Positions 1 to 13,268 of a stretch of 64,000 bases of DNA are shown one piece after another. The translations under genes and the position numbers were made by a program. Below the pieces are notes generated by a model. That model saw only the letters and a program-made list of their open reading frames with translations. It did not search any database and was not told the DNA's origin. The number at the start of each line of letters is the position of its first letter. Within the stretch, counting starts at the first letter, position 1. This DNA comes from Panagrolaimus kolymaensis (taxonomy: Eukaryota > Nematoda > Chromadorea > Rhabditida > Panagrolaimidae), in NCBI GenBank assembly GCA_028622995.1, contig JAJQJQ010000015.1:3224001-3288000 (forward strand). Direction: 5' to 3'.

Positions 1-3000
1 GATATATTTATGACATTTAAAAAACGTTGTAGCCTAGAAATGTTTTTTATTTTAACTCAAACATTTTTTTTACTCTTTTAAACTTTAAACTTTCAAATTA
101 GTTTATATTTTTTTACATAAATGGCCGCCGCCGTTCCATTCGTTCAACGTCTTCCTCTTATTTCCTTTGTTGTCAAAACTAAAAAAAAACATTTCTCAGA
201 ATTTTTTTTTGTGTCAACTGCTGCTTCTGTTTTTGGATGATTTTGTAAACAACATTGAATTCAAATTCTTAATACTCCCAATATTTGTTTGAATGTTTTT
301 TTTCTATTTCTTTTAAGTATTTTTTAGTAATCCACAGAAATTTGGTTCCATGAAAATTATTTTAACCTTTTTTGTTTAAGGATTTCCGCTCACTTGATTT
401 TATTTATTTTAAATATAAAAAGACCCATTCATTCATTAAATCATCAAAATGCTTTACTTTAGCTTTCAAACATTAAAATAAAAAAAAGAAAACTTTTGAA
501 TGTTTTCGGATTTTTGATTGAATGAATTCATTTACTTTATAAGAAAAAATTTAATCGCTTGCTGCTTCTTTTTTTTTTGCCTCAAAAAATGCCAATGAAA
601 AAGAAGTATGTCTGTAGGCAGACGATTAAAAAAAAGAGAGAGGGAATTCAATTGTTTTCAAGGAGTTCCTATGGAAAAATGAAAGAAAAAGTTAAAAATA
701 ATTCAACCATAAATTTTGTTAAGAAAATAAATGAATAAATAAAGTGTTTCAAAGCTTGGCTAATTTTATAGTCAAGCAAACGACAACAAAAATTTTTTTG
801 GGTGTTGAAAAAGAAAAAAAAAGATTGAAGACTTTGTTGTTGAGTTTTTGAAGAAAAAAAAGATGGAAGGATTTATGGAAAAAAGAAGCTTTCAACAAAA
901 ATTGAAGAAGGATGCTCCAAAAATGTGCGCATTACTTTGCTCCTTTTTTTAAATCTAAAATTCAACTAATGTCTGTCTGCGTTTGGTGAAATTCCTTTGG
1001 GAATAATTAGCAATTTTTAAACTTTGGTTAAGAAATAAACAAAAGGCTTTTGTTTGGAGTTAACAAAATTATGAAATGCTGGATTTATAGATTTATACCA
1101 TTCTAAAAATTTATTTCCATTAATCTTTATCCTTCTTTTTTTTTTTAAAACATGGCGGCTTCATATAAGTTGCATATTGACCGAAAAGATTTTCGCTCGC
1201 TTTGAACATTGGTGATGGCATAATTCTTTCTTTTTCTTATTTCCTTGTTTTTAAAGTTGTGTTCTTCCTTCATCATTTTTTCATTTTCATCCTTTCGTTT
1301 TTATTTTTATTTTCGAAAAACCTGAAGATCTTATGATAATGAAATGTAAATATATATTTTAAAAAAGATGATGCCATCCATCCATATTAGTTTTATAGCG
1401 TTTTGCAAATAATAAACAGAAAAGAAAAAACTTCAGTTTAGTTTGCAGCTTTTAAAAATAGCTCGTTTATTTCAAAGTTTGTTTTCATTATTTCTGCCCT
1501 TATCGCGTTTCTCATTTTCGAAGCTTTCTTCTTATTTTTTTGTTATCAAAGAAATGTTTTTTAGCTGCCGTTTCTGATCAAAGAAAACAGTGTTGTGAAA
1601 CTTCTTTAGATGCTGAAACCTGCTAAATCTTTTTTTTTTTCGCTTCATTTCTGAAAATATATTTTCTGAGAATATTCTATTTAAAATAAATAATAGTAAT
1701 AAAATTTCGAAGAAGCTATATGCATACATATTTGCCATTTATTTTTAGTCACAAGATTAAGACCACCTTTTGTGTCGTCTAAATAATTTTATGAATATCT
1801 ATAGCTTCTGTTTTTCTTAATATTTAAAGAGTAACTCCGAATGTAAAAAAAATAATGCAAAACTACATAAATCTCGTCAACTTTATTTTTACTTTACTAC
1901 TTTAGTAACATCTCTGTCATTTTCGTCGTTGTTGTTATTCAAAAAAGTGATAACTTGAGTGAATGGCACTTCTTAGCTTCAATCTTCTCAAAAAAATCTT
2001 GAGAGATTTTTTTTAAATCAAAATTTTGTTTAATAAACAAAAAAATTTTTTAAGTTTAAAAAGTATTTCTAAGAAAAAGAAAATGTTTAAAAAAACCAAC
2101 AATTTGTTTCTTGAATTTCATTTTTGCGTTTTTTTATTATTGTTTTTGTTTCTTTTTTTCTACACCCTAAGGAACATACACGCATTTGTCATGGATATGG
2201 TTTCTCTTCTTCCCTCATATCTTCTTTCATTTTTTATATATTTTTTTGGGCAATAAAAAAATATAAAGAAAAATAACGAAAACGCCTTTCTTTGGATGCA
2301 CTTTTTTGTTTTGAAAAAGCAGCTTGAGCTCGATGCGGTTTGAATTTAGTAGTTTTGTCGTCTTTAGTTTATGAGCTAGTTATTGCAATTTGTAAAAGAG
2401 TAAACTTTAATAGTTTTAGAAAGTATAAATATTAATGAGAAGAGAGAGAGAGGAAATTTTTGGTCCTTTAAATTTTCATTATTCACTTGAACAATAAATA
2501 TTTCCTTTAAATTTGAAAACATTAAGTTTTAAATTTTGCTATCAAAAAATTGAATGTTATTAAATTTGATCGCACATTAAAAAATTTTAAAAACCAAGCG
2601 ATAAGGTAAAGTACAGGAAGCAACTAAATCCCTTTAATCCATAAGTGCTAAAGCAGCATTTTTTTTTAATAATTAATCTTTTTTATATTTCCTTCTTCCA
2701 AAAAAATAGACTACACACTTAATAAAATTTAATCTTTTCAAATCTGGTGTAAAGATTTCTGCGTTATGAATTATTCTTTCCTTAATTCAACTTCCAAAAA
2801 AAAGCGCTGTAGTTTTTTGGAAGAAACATTAATATAAAAAAAATATGCGGAACATAAATTTTTTATTCAAAGACAAAAATGTCGTAGGTATTTAAAAAAC
2901 GACATTTTAATAACTTTTTTACTTTTTAAAGTTTGGTATGAATGTACTTAAAAAGTTTAATATTAAAAAAGCGGCGGGATGCTTCGCGTTTTTGTAAATT

Positions 3001-4264
3001 TTTTTATACTTACTTATTTTCGATTTCTTAAAAAGTCTAAAAACTCTTTAAAGAAAAAGATTGTTTTTGCTTAAAAATTTCTAAACATTCCCTAAAGGCA
3101 TTTTTTTCGAATATCACTTTCAGCCAAGAAAAAAAACTCCAGTATTTGTCATAATTTCTTTCTTCTTCATAAATTTTAACATTTTTTAAAAACTTTCTTC
3201 GTGTTATTTTTTTTCCTTATTTATTGCTCAAATTTAGTAGCAATCCTGTAACATTTTCTTTATGCGGTATTTTTTCTTTTCAATGGAAAAAATTACATAC
3301 AATTAAATTAGGTTCCATCTGTTTTTTATTTTCTGAATGAAACAAAAAAATTGAGATGGGAATGCAAATCGAAGAAATGTTTTTATTTTTTCTAAATAAA
3401 ATTGAGTTCTTTCTTTTTCATTTAAAGGCTTTATTTGTTGTTGTCGTCGCTAGCTTCTTCTTGGTTTTTTTTTGAAGTACTTTCTTCATTTTTTATTTTA
3501 AGGAATATTATTTGTTAGGCAAAAAAAGAAAATATCAATAGCAAAGCTTTTTTGAAAAAATAAGTTTAAAAATGTTTTTTGATTTTGCTTTATTCATTAT
3601 TTTTTATTAACGAAAAACTTGAAGGTTAAAACTTTTTAAAACGAATCATCTCAAAGAATTTACATGTTTTTTTAAACAAACATCGTCATTCTAAAAGTTG
3701 TTACAAAGTTCCAAAATAAACAAGGGCTATTTTTGTTAAAAAGTTATTTTTTTGCTTACATTTTTCTTTATTTTTACGCTTGATTAAAAAAAATATAATT
3801 TTTAAAGAAAGTTATTTTTTCTCTCAAATTTTGTTTTCCGCCTTGAACATAAATATTTTTTGCTTCCTTCAAAAAGTGACTAAATTTTTTTTGTTGCTCT
3901 CTTTGGTAAAATACAAATACAAGAAATTGATGTTTAGGAATTGCCAAAATTTTTAGGAAATCCTTAATTTATTATTACGTTTATCTTTCATCGACCATTT
4001 TTCTTTTGTTTTTGAGCATTCATTCATTCATTTAATCATAACTCTATAATTTTGACTAGATTTTTTAAAAACATAACTATAAAATTCCATGTTTATTTTT
4101 TTTTTTTACGCTATTTAGACGCGTTTATTCAACCGAAATATTTTTTTCTTCTCCCACCGAAATATTTTTATTTTTATTTTTAGGCTTTTTTGGCGTGGGA
4201 TTTCCTTGGATGTGGTAAATAAATAATAATGTTTATTTATTGTTAAAAGTTTTCACAATTAAAG
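1..4264. other. Gene-free AT-rich stretch
   Basis: I see no coding exon here. The longest open frames are runs of Phe, Lys, Leu and Asn codons produced by poly-A and poly-T tracts and show no domain. There is no tandem array, palindrome or tRNA that I can detect. It probably holds the upstream region of the membrane-protein gene that starts at 4265, or a long intron of a gene lying outside the window. A short lineage-specific exon could be missed. Confidence 0.6.
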
Positions 4265-6652
4265 ATGAGAGTAAATAATGTTTCAACGGTAGTTAGAAAT
4301 GATAAAGAGAGGTTAGTTAAATATTATTTTGATATAGAGCCAATTAATTTTAAAATCAATGGATATTTTGATATTTTGCATTTAAAATAATGAAATTTTT
4401 TTACAGGACAAGAGCATATTTTTGGTGTGGGCCAGCATGGTTATGGCTTATTATTATCGTTGCTCTAGAATGCTTGTTAATGTCAGGATGGATTGCAAGA
4501 GGCAAGCTTTTTAAGATACAAATTCAAAAAAAGTTTCAAACTTAAAAAAAGAAGAATAAAATATTGAGTTTTCTTGTAACTCAAAGTCTTTAAGCTAGAA
4601 TTAATATTTGATAATTTCTATTTCGGAACTTTTTGTAAAAATATTGCTTTCAAATTTTTTAGAATATTTTTTCTTTGATTACACTTGTTTGCTTCTTCAT
4701 CAAAATCGTTCCGCAATAATTAGCGACCATGCAGCCGCGTTTGGTCCTAGAATCATTTATGGTTCACCCGATCCTCGACCCAAAAGTCGAAAGCTTAGAT
4801 TTTTGGAATTTAATTCAACAATTCCTCAATTTGTTGGTGATATTGAATCAGATGCTCCCAAATTTGTTGAAATTTATGATTCCAACGGACGTTTAATAAA
4901 TGATGGAAGCGCTATTGTTATGGATGAACCTATGATTATGGAAGCTGATTTAGCTAAGTTTGATGAACGGATATCAAGAAGAAGAAAGAGGAGGTAAGAA
5001 ATTAGGGTAAAGAGAAAAACTTTGGTTAACAATAAAAAATTATTACTGAGTATCTTGCCATGAAGCTTAAATATGGTGTTTTGAAAAACTTCATTTTAAA
5101 AATTTTTTAATTCGTTACTTTTTTTATAGCAATGATGAATCAGAAACAAATTCCCCTGTTCCAGTTGCGATCCGCCGAAAACCAGTGCTTCGTCGTAGAA
5201 AAAAGAAGCCACCAATAACACCTTTAACAACAATGGAATCTGTTGTTTTGATTGAACAATTACCAATTTCTGGAGAATCAGGAAATCAAGGAAAATTATT
5301 AAAAATTAAAACAACACGAATTAAAAGTTTTCCACAAAATTTAACAAAAATTATAAAACGTCGAAGAAAAAAGAAGCCAGTGAGTAAAATGGCTTCGATG
5401 GAAAATCAAGAAAATGGTATTGAAGTTCAAGAAAATCGTTATTATTCGAGAGAAGAAGTTGTTGGAGAACGACGAAGATTGAAAAAGCTTGCGGATGATG
5501 AGGAAGAACAAGGTCGAGGAAGGATGTTGAGAGGATACAAAGGAAAAGCCAGAAACCGAGGAAAGCCAAAAGCTAAAGGTATGTCAATGGCCAACGGCAT
5601 CGATTTAAATCGGAGCCATATCTAAAACTAAAAATAAAAAATAGAGGCATAAAAATTTTTCCCAAAACAACATTTTTCCTTTTTATAGAAACAAACTCGC
5701 CTGTTGTTGGCTCTGATGCAGTCACTCCATTACCAACTCTTCCAACTACAGCTATCACAACTTCTCCATCATTCAACATCAACATAGCAGTTACTCAATT
5801 ACCCGCAAATTCAACAACTCCAATAGTTATGGTTGAAGTTGTTATGAAAGCTGTGAATGATGCATTGCATTCTGATAAAGAAAAAGATAAGGAAAAAGAA
5901 AATGAAGAAACAACGACAACTTCAACCATTGCCACAACGGCGATATCTTCATTGATTACAGCTGGAACTACAGCTCCAACAATAACTTTTGCCGGATATT
6001 CACAAGATTATAAAGGTGAAGAAGAAGTTATAATTGATTCATCTCAACATCCTCGAGCTATTCCAGAACAACCTAAAATTTATCCAGATAGTAATAATTT
6101 GCAACCAAAAGAAAATAATTTTCAAATTCAAATTGAAACCTTTTCAACTTTAGCCCTTTGTATTGCTCGAAGTTTATTTGATTTTTGGTGTTTTGCACAA
6201 TTAATTGCTTCAATACCTTTTTTATTCGGAATATGTTTGAGAATTCGTTGTTTATTTATTGCAAGGCTTATGCTTGATGCTTTGTTTTTGGTTATACTTT
6301 TCATTTATACGTAAGTTACATAATTTTCATCGTCAAAGTTTTATCAAGAAAAAAATTTAAAAACAAGACTAACAAAACAATTATTTTTAGAATTACAATA
6401 ATCGCATTTTCAATAATTCTTTACATTCTCGTTGATGAAATGACTACGGAAGTTGTTATTGAATGGCTTATTTTTGGTATTTTATTACTTTTTGCTATGA
6501 TAGTTTATGTTTTCACTTTTACTATTACCCTTCGTTGCTGTGAACTTGTATTAAATGAAAGAATTAAACCATACAAAGAAAAACGTTCCAAAAGTTTACT
6601 TTATACTGAAATAGCATCCGATCAAATGTTGGAAGTTGCTGATGATGTGTGA
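4265..6652 (+). CDS. Multi-pass membrane protein of unknown function, six exons
   Basis: I do not recognise the family. The exon model is 4265-4311, 4407-4501, 4663-4993, 5130-5578, 5689-6310 and 6391-6652, with every junction in frame, giving about 600 residues. The second intron is unusual, starting with GC (AGAG|GCAAGC at 4502), as in the minor GC-AG class. The N-terminus carries one hydrophobic segment (WLWLIIIVALECLLMSGW). A soluble middle region follows with the stretch DHAAAFGPRIIYG, basic clusters such as RRRKKK and an acidic Thr-rich linker. The C-terminal 150 residues contain three or four membrane segments, then a basic tail ending in an acidic stretch. The phrase ETNSPV occurs at the start of both exon 4 and exon 5, which suggests an internal exon duplication. 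The ORF is intact. Confidence 0.75.
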
Positions 6653-6912
6653 AATAAGCATTCTCTAATAACATCATATAATATTGCTTTCTTTGTACGG
6701 GTTTAATTTATAAAATTGATTTTTTGTAAATATAATAAACTTTTAAAATTTTGGATGGAAATTTATAATGAATCTCAAGAAATACAGAAAAGTTTTAAAG
6801 TTCAGCAATGAAGATTTATTCAAGTAAAAAAATAAATAATAAATTTTTTATTCACATGAAATGAAAACAAACGACAAGACAGGTTTTATAAGATCAATAA
6901 AATGAAAGGAAT

Positions 6913-8302
6913 TTAAAAATTAAGAACAGATTCGATCTTACAACCATCAATTAATTCAAAGCCATCATCGCCATTCAATTCAGCAAGTAAATAACTTTTT
7001 TCAGTAAGTCGAGAAGTTCTTTTTACAGCAAGATCGTCGGTTTCGTCAAGAATCAAATAATAATCAACATCGACATTCGTTTTCAATTGACTTGATTTGG
7101 ATGGGCGAGATCCTCCTGTACTCCAGAATTGGTATTCTTCAGCATCACCTTGTGATTTTTCGTCATTTGCCGATGTTATTGTATCATAAATATCCACCAA
7201 GGCTGAAGAACCATACGACACTTTTCCACTTAAAGTCTTACCATTTGAATCAATTACTTTTACTAAAAAAAGAATAAGCTATTAAAATTTCTAAAAACAA
7301 CAAATTACCACAAAGTTCTCTATGTCTCCATTTGTTAAGAATTTGAAATGAAATCTTGATGAGAGAATAAATACTCTTTAGGAGCTGAAAAACTTGGATT
7401 AGTTTACTTTAATTTTTCGAAGTAAAACTCTCACCAACAAAATCAATCAAGAAGTCAATATCCATACGTTCAAAGCGGATTTTAGGTAAGATCTCAGCCA
7501 ATTCTTCTTTGATTGCATGATTGATGTCGAAGGTTTTATCTTCTGTTGAACTTTGTTTAATAACTGCTTGATGTTCAGCCCATTTGTGTACCTAAAATTC
7601 AATCATATATATAAATACGAATTATCGTTGTTACTTACAGCTTCGAAAAGACCTTCTTCTTGTGAATGTGATCGTTCAATCTCAATAATAGCTTTAACCA
7701 TTTCTTTTTTAATTTCCATGAAACCACCAAAATCTAATAAGCTCGAAAGGTTTTTAAACAAACATGATTTGATAGAAGATTGAAATTTTGACAACGATAA
7801 ATACTTTTGGGAGAATTCAAACATTTCAAAAACATTTTCAGGAGTGATTAAAATTTTTGCTAAAAATTTATCACAAAGCACAATCATTTCAGGGACATCA
7901 TAGAATTCAGCCATGTCGACCATTATAAAAATATTATCATTATTGAGTTTAGGCACGGCAAAGTAAAAATGGCTGAGAAATTCATTGAAGTCATCATATG
8001 AATAGTTGTCGATTTTGATTGGTTGTTCATCTTTGTTTGACCATCTTTCAGAAAACATTACCGCAAAAGGTTTGGAGATGCTAGCAAGCATGTGTTTATG
8101 AGCAAATAGTTTCTAAAAAAACGAACGTATAATCAAAGAAGCGACAAATGTGATAACATACCCTATCACCTATTTGAAAACCAACATCGAAAAATCCATT
8201 TTCAGTATCTTGAGAATGAAAAGCTTCGAAACGTTTTGACATATTTGATTTGAATAGATCCAATGCTTCACCCATTTTGTAATAGTTTATAGCAACCAAA
8301 GT
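6913..8302 (-). CDS. BTB/POZ domain protein (5' end uncertain)
   Basis: Minus-strand exons encode a BTB/POZ fold followed by a BACK-like helical region. The exon near 8302-8163 includes DVGFQIGDR; it continues through LFAHKHMLASISKPFAVMF, the classic BTB core, and then the Tyr/Phe-rich segment YSYDDFNEFLSHFYF. The next helices (MIVLCDKFLAKILITPENVF) resemble BTB-BACK proteins that act as Cullin-3 adaptors or are MATH-less BTB paralogs expanded in nematodes. The last exons (about 7590-7420, 7380-7310, 7260-6913) encode a charged C-terminal domain with no recognised motif. The most upstream exon I can support starts at a clean acceptor (TTTTTAG) at about 8302, so the initiator codon could be in an unseen first exon, or the Met at 8299 could be used. 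Ligase partnership is inference from the family. Confidence 0.75.
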
Positions 8303-9053
8303 ACCTAAAAAGATAAAACGTTAATAATGAATAAGATCTAAAACGATAAAAGGTAAAAATGAATGACGAGAAAACAGTGAAAAATTGAAACATTATTTGA
8401 CGTTACAAAAAAAAAAGAAAAGAATGCACGCGTAAAAATTTAGAAGAGCTTCAACTTCTAAACCTCTCTTTTTTTTCGCGAAGTAATAAGCTTCTGTGCA
8501 TTATGCAGAAAAGGCGCTAAAGAAATGGGGAATAAAGATATTCTCAATAATAAGGAACATCAAAAAATGGTTTATCGATAAGAAAATAAATAAATGCCTT
8601 TGTTAAAGAGGTTTCATTAGTAATTTGTGTAGCATTTATTGCCGTCGGTGAAGAGCCATTCAGTTAAATTCTATCGAAATTTTCCATCCTTTTTTCATTT
8701 ATATTTTTTCTTTGGTGCTAAAAATAAGATGGTTTAATATTGTTAAATTTCCGCTTTCATTTATTTTTTAAAATTGCAACCAATTTATTTTCTTTGCTCT
8801 TTCTTTCTTCCAATCATGTTTGTAGCGAACTTCACCTTCAAAAAAATCTTTCATTTAAAGCTAAGATAAAGAAATAATATTTAAAAAAGCATATTCTTTT
8901 CTGAAATATTTTCCCATTTTTTTCCTTTTCTTTTTTTGATAAAAAAAACAGACTAGTGTATGGGACAATTGCTCGTGTTTCAAACAGAGAGCAACTGGCT
9001 GGCAATTCTTTTTCTCTTTTCGATGTCCTTAAGGTTAATAACCAATGCGATAT
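8303..9053. other. Intergenic region between BTB gene and tRNA
   Basis: AT-rich sequence with no supported exon. It should contain the BTB gene promoter and possibly its first exon, because the BTB reading frame begins at a splice acceptor. I see no repeat or RNA structure. Confidence 0.5.
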
Positions 9054-9126
9054 GGTCTCGTGGTGTAGCGGTTATCACGTCTGCCTAACACGCAGAAGGT
9101 CGGTGGTTCGAGCCCGCCCGAGATCA
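9054..9126 (+). tRNA. tRNA-Val (AAC)
   Basis: A complete cloverleaf of 73 nt. The acceptor stem is GGTCTCG paired with CGAGATC, followed by discriminator A at 9126. The anticodon stem TCTGC/GCAGA (9080-9096) encloses the loop CTAACAC, which places anticodon AAC at 9087-9089, decoding Val GUU and, through inosine, GUC. The T arm has GGTTCGAGCC and the D arm TAGCGGTTATCA, matching internal Pol III boxes A and B. No intron is present. A T-rich terminator follows (TTATCTTTTTC). Confidence 0.97.
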
Positions 9127-10084
9127 GTTATCTTTTTCATTTTTTTTCTTAAAATATCCCCCATATACGACAGCTTTATTCTTCCACTTTGATAAACAGA
9201 AGCTAATTTTTTTAATTTTATATTTTGTGTGCGACCAAATAAAATCAATTATTTTCTAACCTTTAGCATAACGATGATCAAAATTTTTTTTGTTTGTATT
9301 GATGTATCACATTAGTTTTATTTTTATCGATTTGGTTGATTGCTCATTAAAAAGCAGCGTACATAGTTGTTTGTTTTTTTCAAAAAACGTAGCTCTTTTT
9401 TTGTTGCAATTTGTGTTGATTTTTTTTTTGAATGTTTTAGTAAAGTTTAGTTTCGTTTTTTTACCAAAATTATCTCTCAAATTTAAGCATTATGTAAGGA
9501 AAAAAGCAAACAAGCTTTAAATGCTTAAAAATACATAAAATATATATTTAAAAATGAGTTGATTTTAACATTCAACGGTGTTGCGGAAAAACTATTCCAT
9601 TTAAAAAATTTTGATCAAAGTTTGATGTACACAAAGACCTCAAGTAATTTATAAAAATAGGGATTCAAAGGTATTCATAGCTCATATGAAGAAAAAAAGT
9701 TAGGAAAAATACTAAATATTTCATCCATGTAATGACAAATAAAAATTTCAAAACCCAAAAAGCATACGACTTCTTGAAAAGCTGATAATCTAAAAAATAG
9801 TATGTATTGATTTTTCTTTCTTTCATGCATTTCCTTTTCACAATTATTTATTTCTTTCAACAATCAATATTTGTTGATAAGCACAAAATGCTTTTGCCTG
9901 GGGCGAATGCAAAGGAAGGCCAAACATTTTTTTTCTTGATGATTTTCTTTTGATTTTTTTTTATTTATCGATAATTAAAAATAATTATTATCTTTTAATG
10001 CTTGCGTAAGGAAATGACAAGATTTTTTAAAAACTTGATTGGATTTAAAAAAGAAGAAGAGGAGACGATTGAAGGAAAAAAGTG
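9127..10084. other. Intergenic region, nothing recognised
   Basis: Very AT-rich; the open frames at 9290-9520 (+) and 9675-9863 (-) are low-complexity Phe/Lys-rich frames without a domain. It probably carries the promoter of the TSP1-repeat gene starting at 10085. Confidence 0.5.
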
Positions 10085-12812
10085 ATGAGGATGACCAAAA
10101 GAAAATTGTTTATTTTTAGCATAACTTTAACTTTTGTTGGGATAATTGCAGGTAATTTTGGATTTTTTATTTTGTATTTTTGTTTTAAAAAACTTGATAA
10201 ATAATTTTTTAGCTCAAGATAATATCGTTAAGCCACAGTCGTCAAATCCACCCGAAGAAACTGAAAAGCTAAAAGAAGTAATCAAAAATGAAAAACCTTT
10301 TAAAATAAAAGAGAGAAATAAGAAAACTCCGATTTCATCAATTTTTAAAATCCCTCGTTATAATTTCAATGGCTCGCCGTCGTCCAAAGATGGAGGAGAT
10401 ATTGGAAACTTTACTGAACCCGGAATTCATTTTAATGGAATTGAAGAACTTTGTGTTCGAATTCATACCAATGTTGCTTTTGATGGAATTCAACCATTTG
10501 ATTCTGTACTTTTAAAAAATGCTTATGAATGTCAAAAAGCATGCATCACCATATTTCCTAAATGTGTTGCGATTATGTTTTATTCATTTCAAAGTAAAGA
10601 TAATGAAAATATTTGTTATTTATTTGATCAAAATTCTATCGATCCTAATATTCAACTTATTGAAGAAAAGCCTAAACACGAAGGAGATATTATTCGAGCT
10701 CTTGAAATTGTAATAAATTGTCACCAATTTGATCAATTTCCGCCATTGGAAGAGAATGGAATTGTTTCATCCACTGATAAAGTTTCTAAAAATAAACGAA
10801 GTAAGTTTCTTGAATCAGCAAATGTAAGTTTAGGATGCTGTAGTAATTTTAATACATATATTTTTTTGTTAAAGTTAAACAATTTACTTTTTCGCTTTCA
10901 TTTTCACTGTAGAACGACACTAATTTACACCTTTTTTCGAATGCGCAGTTATTCAGCCAATGTTTAAAAGTTTAAATATTTTTATAATTAAACTTTTCGG
11001 ATTTTTAGAAAGTAAAAATAACACTAAAATTGAAATTACTGGTTCATGGACATCTTGGTCCTCATGTTTTTCGCCAGGTATTCAAACACGTTCCCAAACA
11101 TGTGAATATGGAAGAAAAATTCAAAGGCGTAAATGTATGGCTCAAACTCAACAAGCGGCTTCAACGACTTCTCCTAAAAAGCCTATTCATTACCCTCCTC
11201 AAGAATATCAAGGTAATCCACAAAATCGATCTCATGGAGTCCAAATTCGCCCATTACCGCTTGCTTCAACCCAAAGTCAAAGCTCCATAAATGCGGAGGA
11301 GAAGCTTCATCCCGCAATTCATGCATATCAAGTCGTTCAATGCCCTGGAAATAATTGCACTCTTCCACAATATCCCGTATTAACTTGTCGATCATCAGCT
11401 TGTTCTCGACCAGCTTTAGGTGTCTGGCAACCATGGACCGCTTGGTCTCCATGTAGTTTGAGTTGTGGGGATGGAATTTCACAACGTCGTCGATTTTGTA
11501 CTACCAGTGAATGTGGTTCAGGTGGAGGTTATGAAACAACTCCATGCAATATGAGGCCATGTGAAGCTTGGTCAGAGTTAGTTTAAAATATTCTCTTTTT
11601 TTTTAAACAAAGTGGAAATTTTGTATTTATTTTTTACAGATGGTGTGATTGGCAAGATTGTAGTAGTTCATGTGGACCAGGAAAAAAGAAACGAACAAGA
11701 GAATGCCTTTTGGGTAAAAAAATTATAAAAAAAGGGTTGTAAAAAAGAGAATTTTAAGGCGAGCAACTTTGCATCGGCAAACCATTTGAAGTTGAACCAT
11801 GTGATGCTGGACCTTGTCCAGAATGGAGTGAGTGGGAGGTAAATTAAAAATAAAACTTTATTGTAATAAATGGATTTGTTAAGGATTGGAGTGAATGTTC
11901 CACTTCATGCGGACATGGAATTCAATCTCGTCAACGATCTTGTTTAGGCGGAGTTCATGGTTATCAACAATGCAAAGGAGACAAAGTTGATCCACGTCCA
12001 TGCGATCATGAACCTTGCTCATTTTGGTCAATGTGGCAGGAATGGTAAATGAAACAAAATAAAAAAATTTTTTTTATGACGTTTAATCCACTTTTTTAAA
12101 GGTCTGCATGCTCGGTTCCTTGTGGGGATGGAGTAAAACGACGAGAACGTATTTGTCAAGGTGGAACTGATTGCGTAGGAGAATCAGTGGAAGATATTTT
12201 CTGCTCCGGTCCATCTTGCGCCGCTTGGAGTATTTGGGAAGAATGGTCGAGGTGTAGTTCTCTATGTGGTCCAGGACAAAAAATGCGAAGTAGACAATGT
12301 CAATCTCCAAGTGGAAAAGTTACTGAAGATTGTTTGGGCGATAAAATTCAAGTTCTCCTTTGTTATGAACGAGAATGTGCAAGCTGGAGGTAAAACAATT
12401 AAAAAAATAGCAAAATTAAAAAATCCAAATGTAAAAAATGCTAAATTTTTTTAGTGAATGGTGCGGGTGGTCGCAATGTGATCGAGGTTGTGGAGGCGGA
12501 ATTAGTTATCGAACTCGCATTTGTGAAGCTCCAGGTTCTTCATATGGTGATTATGCCCAATGCCCTGGCCCTGATAGAGAAACTCATAAATGCAATGATC
12601 GTCCATGTGCACCACAATGTCAATGGACTACGTGGTGTGAATGGGCGCCTTGTAGCGTGTCCTCTGCTTGTCATACAGGGATTTCATCCAGAACTCGACA
12701 ATGTGTGGGTGAACCAAGTTGTTCTTGTCGGGGGTCAGCAGAAGAAACTAAAGAATGCAAAGGTAAAATTCCATGCAATCCGGAACCAACTCCAATTTCA
12801 CAACCATGTTAG
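10085..12812 (+). CDS. Secreted PAN/apple-like plus thrombospondin type 1 repeat protein
   Basis: Exon 1 (10085-10151) encodes a signal peptide (KLFIFSITLTFVGIIA) and splices in phase to 10213, giving a mature start near AQDNIVKP. Exon 2 encodes a Cys-containing region (CVRIHTN...YECQKACITIFPKCVAIMFY) that resembles a PAN/apple module. From about 11010 the protein has roughly eight TSP1 repeats, each with W-x-x-W and C-S-x-x-C-G-x-G patterns (WTAWSPCSLSCGDG, WSACSVPCGDG, WSRCSSLCGPG). Exons continue at 11641, 11760, 11884, 12102 and 12454. The stop follows PTPISQPC with no membrane segment or GPI signal, so an extracellular matrix or secreted guidance-type role is likely. No metalloprotease or TSR-ADAMTS catalytic part is present. 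The W-x-x-W sites are typical C-mannosylation sites and the CSxxCG motifs O-fucosylation sites (family knowledge). Confidence 0.85.
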
Positions 12813-12996
12813 ATTTTTATCCAACCATATATTATTGTTAAATTAAATTTAAACGTTTTAAAAGTCCAATTGTAGTTTTTAATTTGTAAAATTATTGCGT
12901 ATATTTTCTATTTATAATATTCTTAATTTGTTCATAATATCTTTAGAGTAAATTTTTTGCTAAGAAATTTTTTGATTTTTGTATATTTTTGTAGGT

Positions 12997-13239
12997 TTAA
13001 AAAATAGTTTTATTAAATAAAAAGGAAAGATAAAGACCCACTTGAATTTTGCTGATTATGAAGATATTATCCCATCTGCTTAAACAAAATCCTTTATCAA
13101 TTTTTTGGTGAAAGAATTGGTAATAGCCGTCTGATAAAGTGCCTCCTCCCAGCCATTGATCAGCTTCACGTAAAGCATGATAGGGGAATAAAGCTTTATC
13201 TCCAGAAGAATTCCAACAAATCAAATTTTTATGCTTCAA
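12997..13239 (-). pseudogene. Unidentified coding fragment
   Basis: A minus-strand frame of about 80 codons with real-protein composition (CWNSSGDKALFPYHALREAD, then WLGGGTLSDGYY and LSRWDN) in a very AT-rich setting. I do not recognise the family. No good upstream exon or signal peptide is visible, and the frame stops next to the boundary of the duplicated block that begins at 13269, so I treat it as a fragment left by rearrangement. It could instead be the last exon of a small gene whose upstream exons were lost in the block. Confidence 0.35.
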
Positions 13240-13268
13240 GTAATAAATGCAAAATGTATTGCTGACAC

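Noticed and set aside
10519..10713. Overlapping plus-strand ORF within the TSP1 protein gene
   Set aside because: Shadow of the PAN-like exon in another frame.
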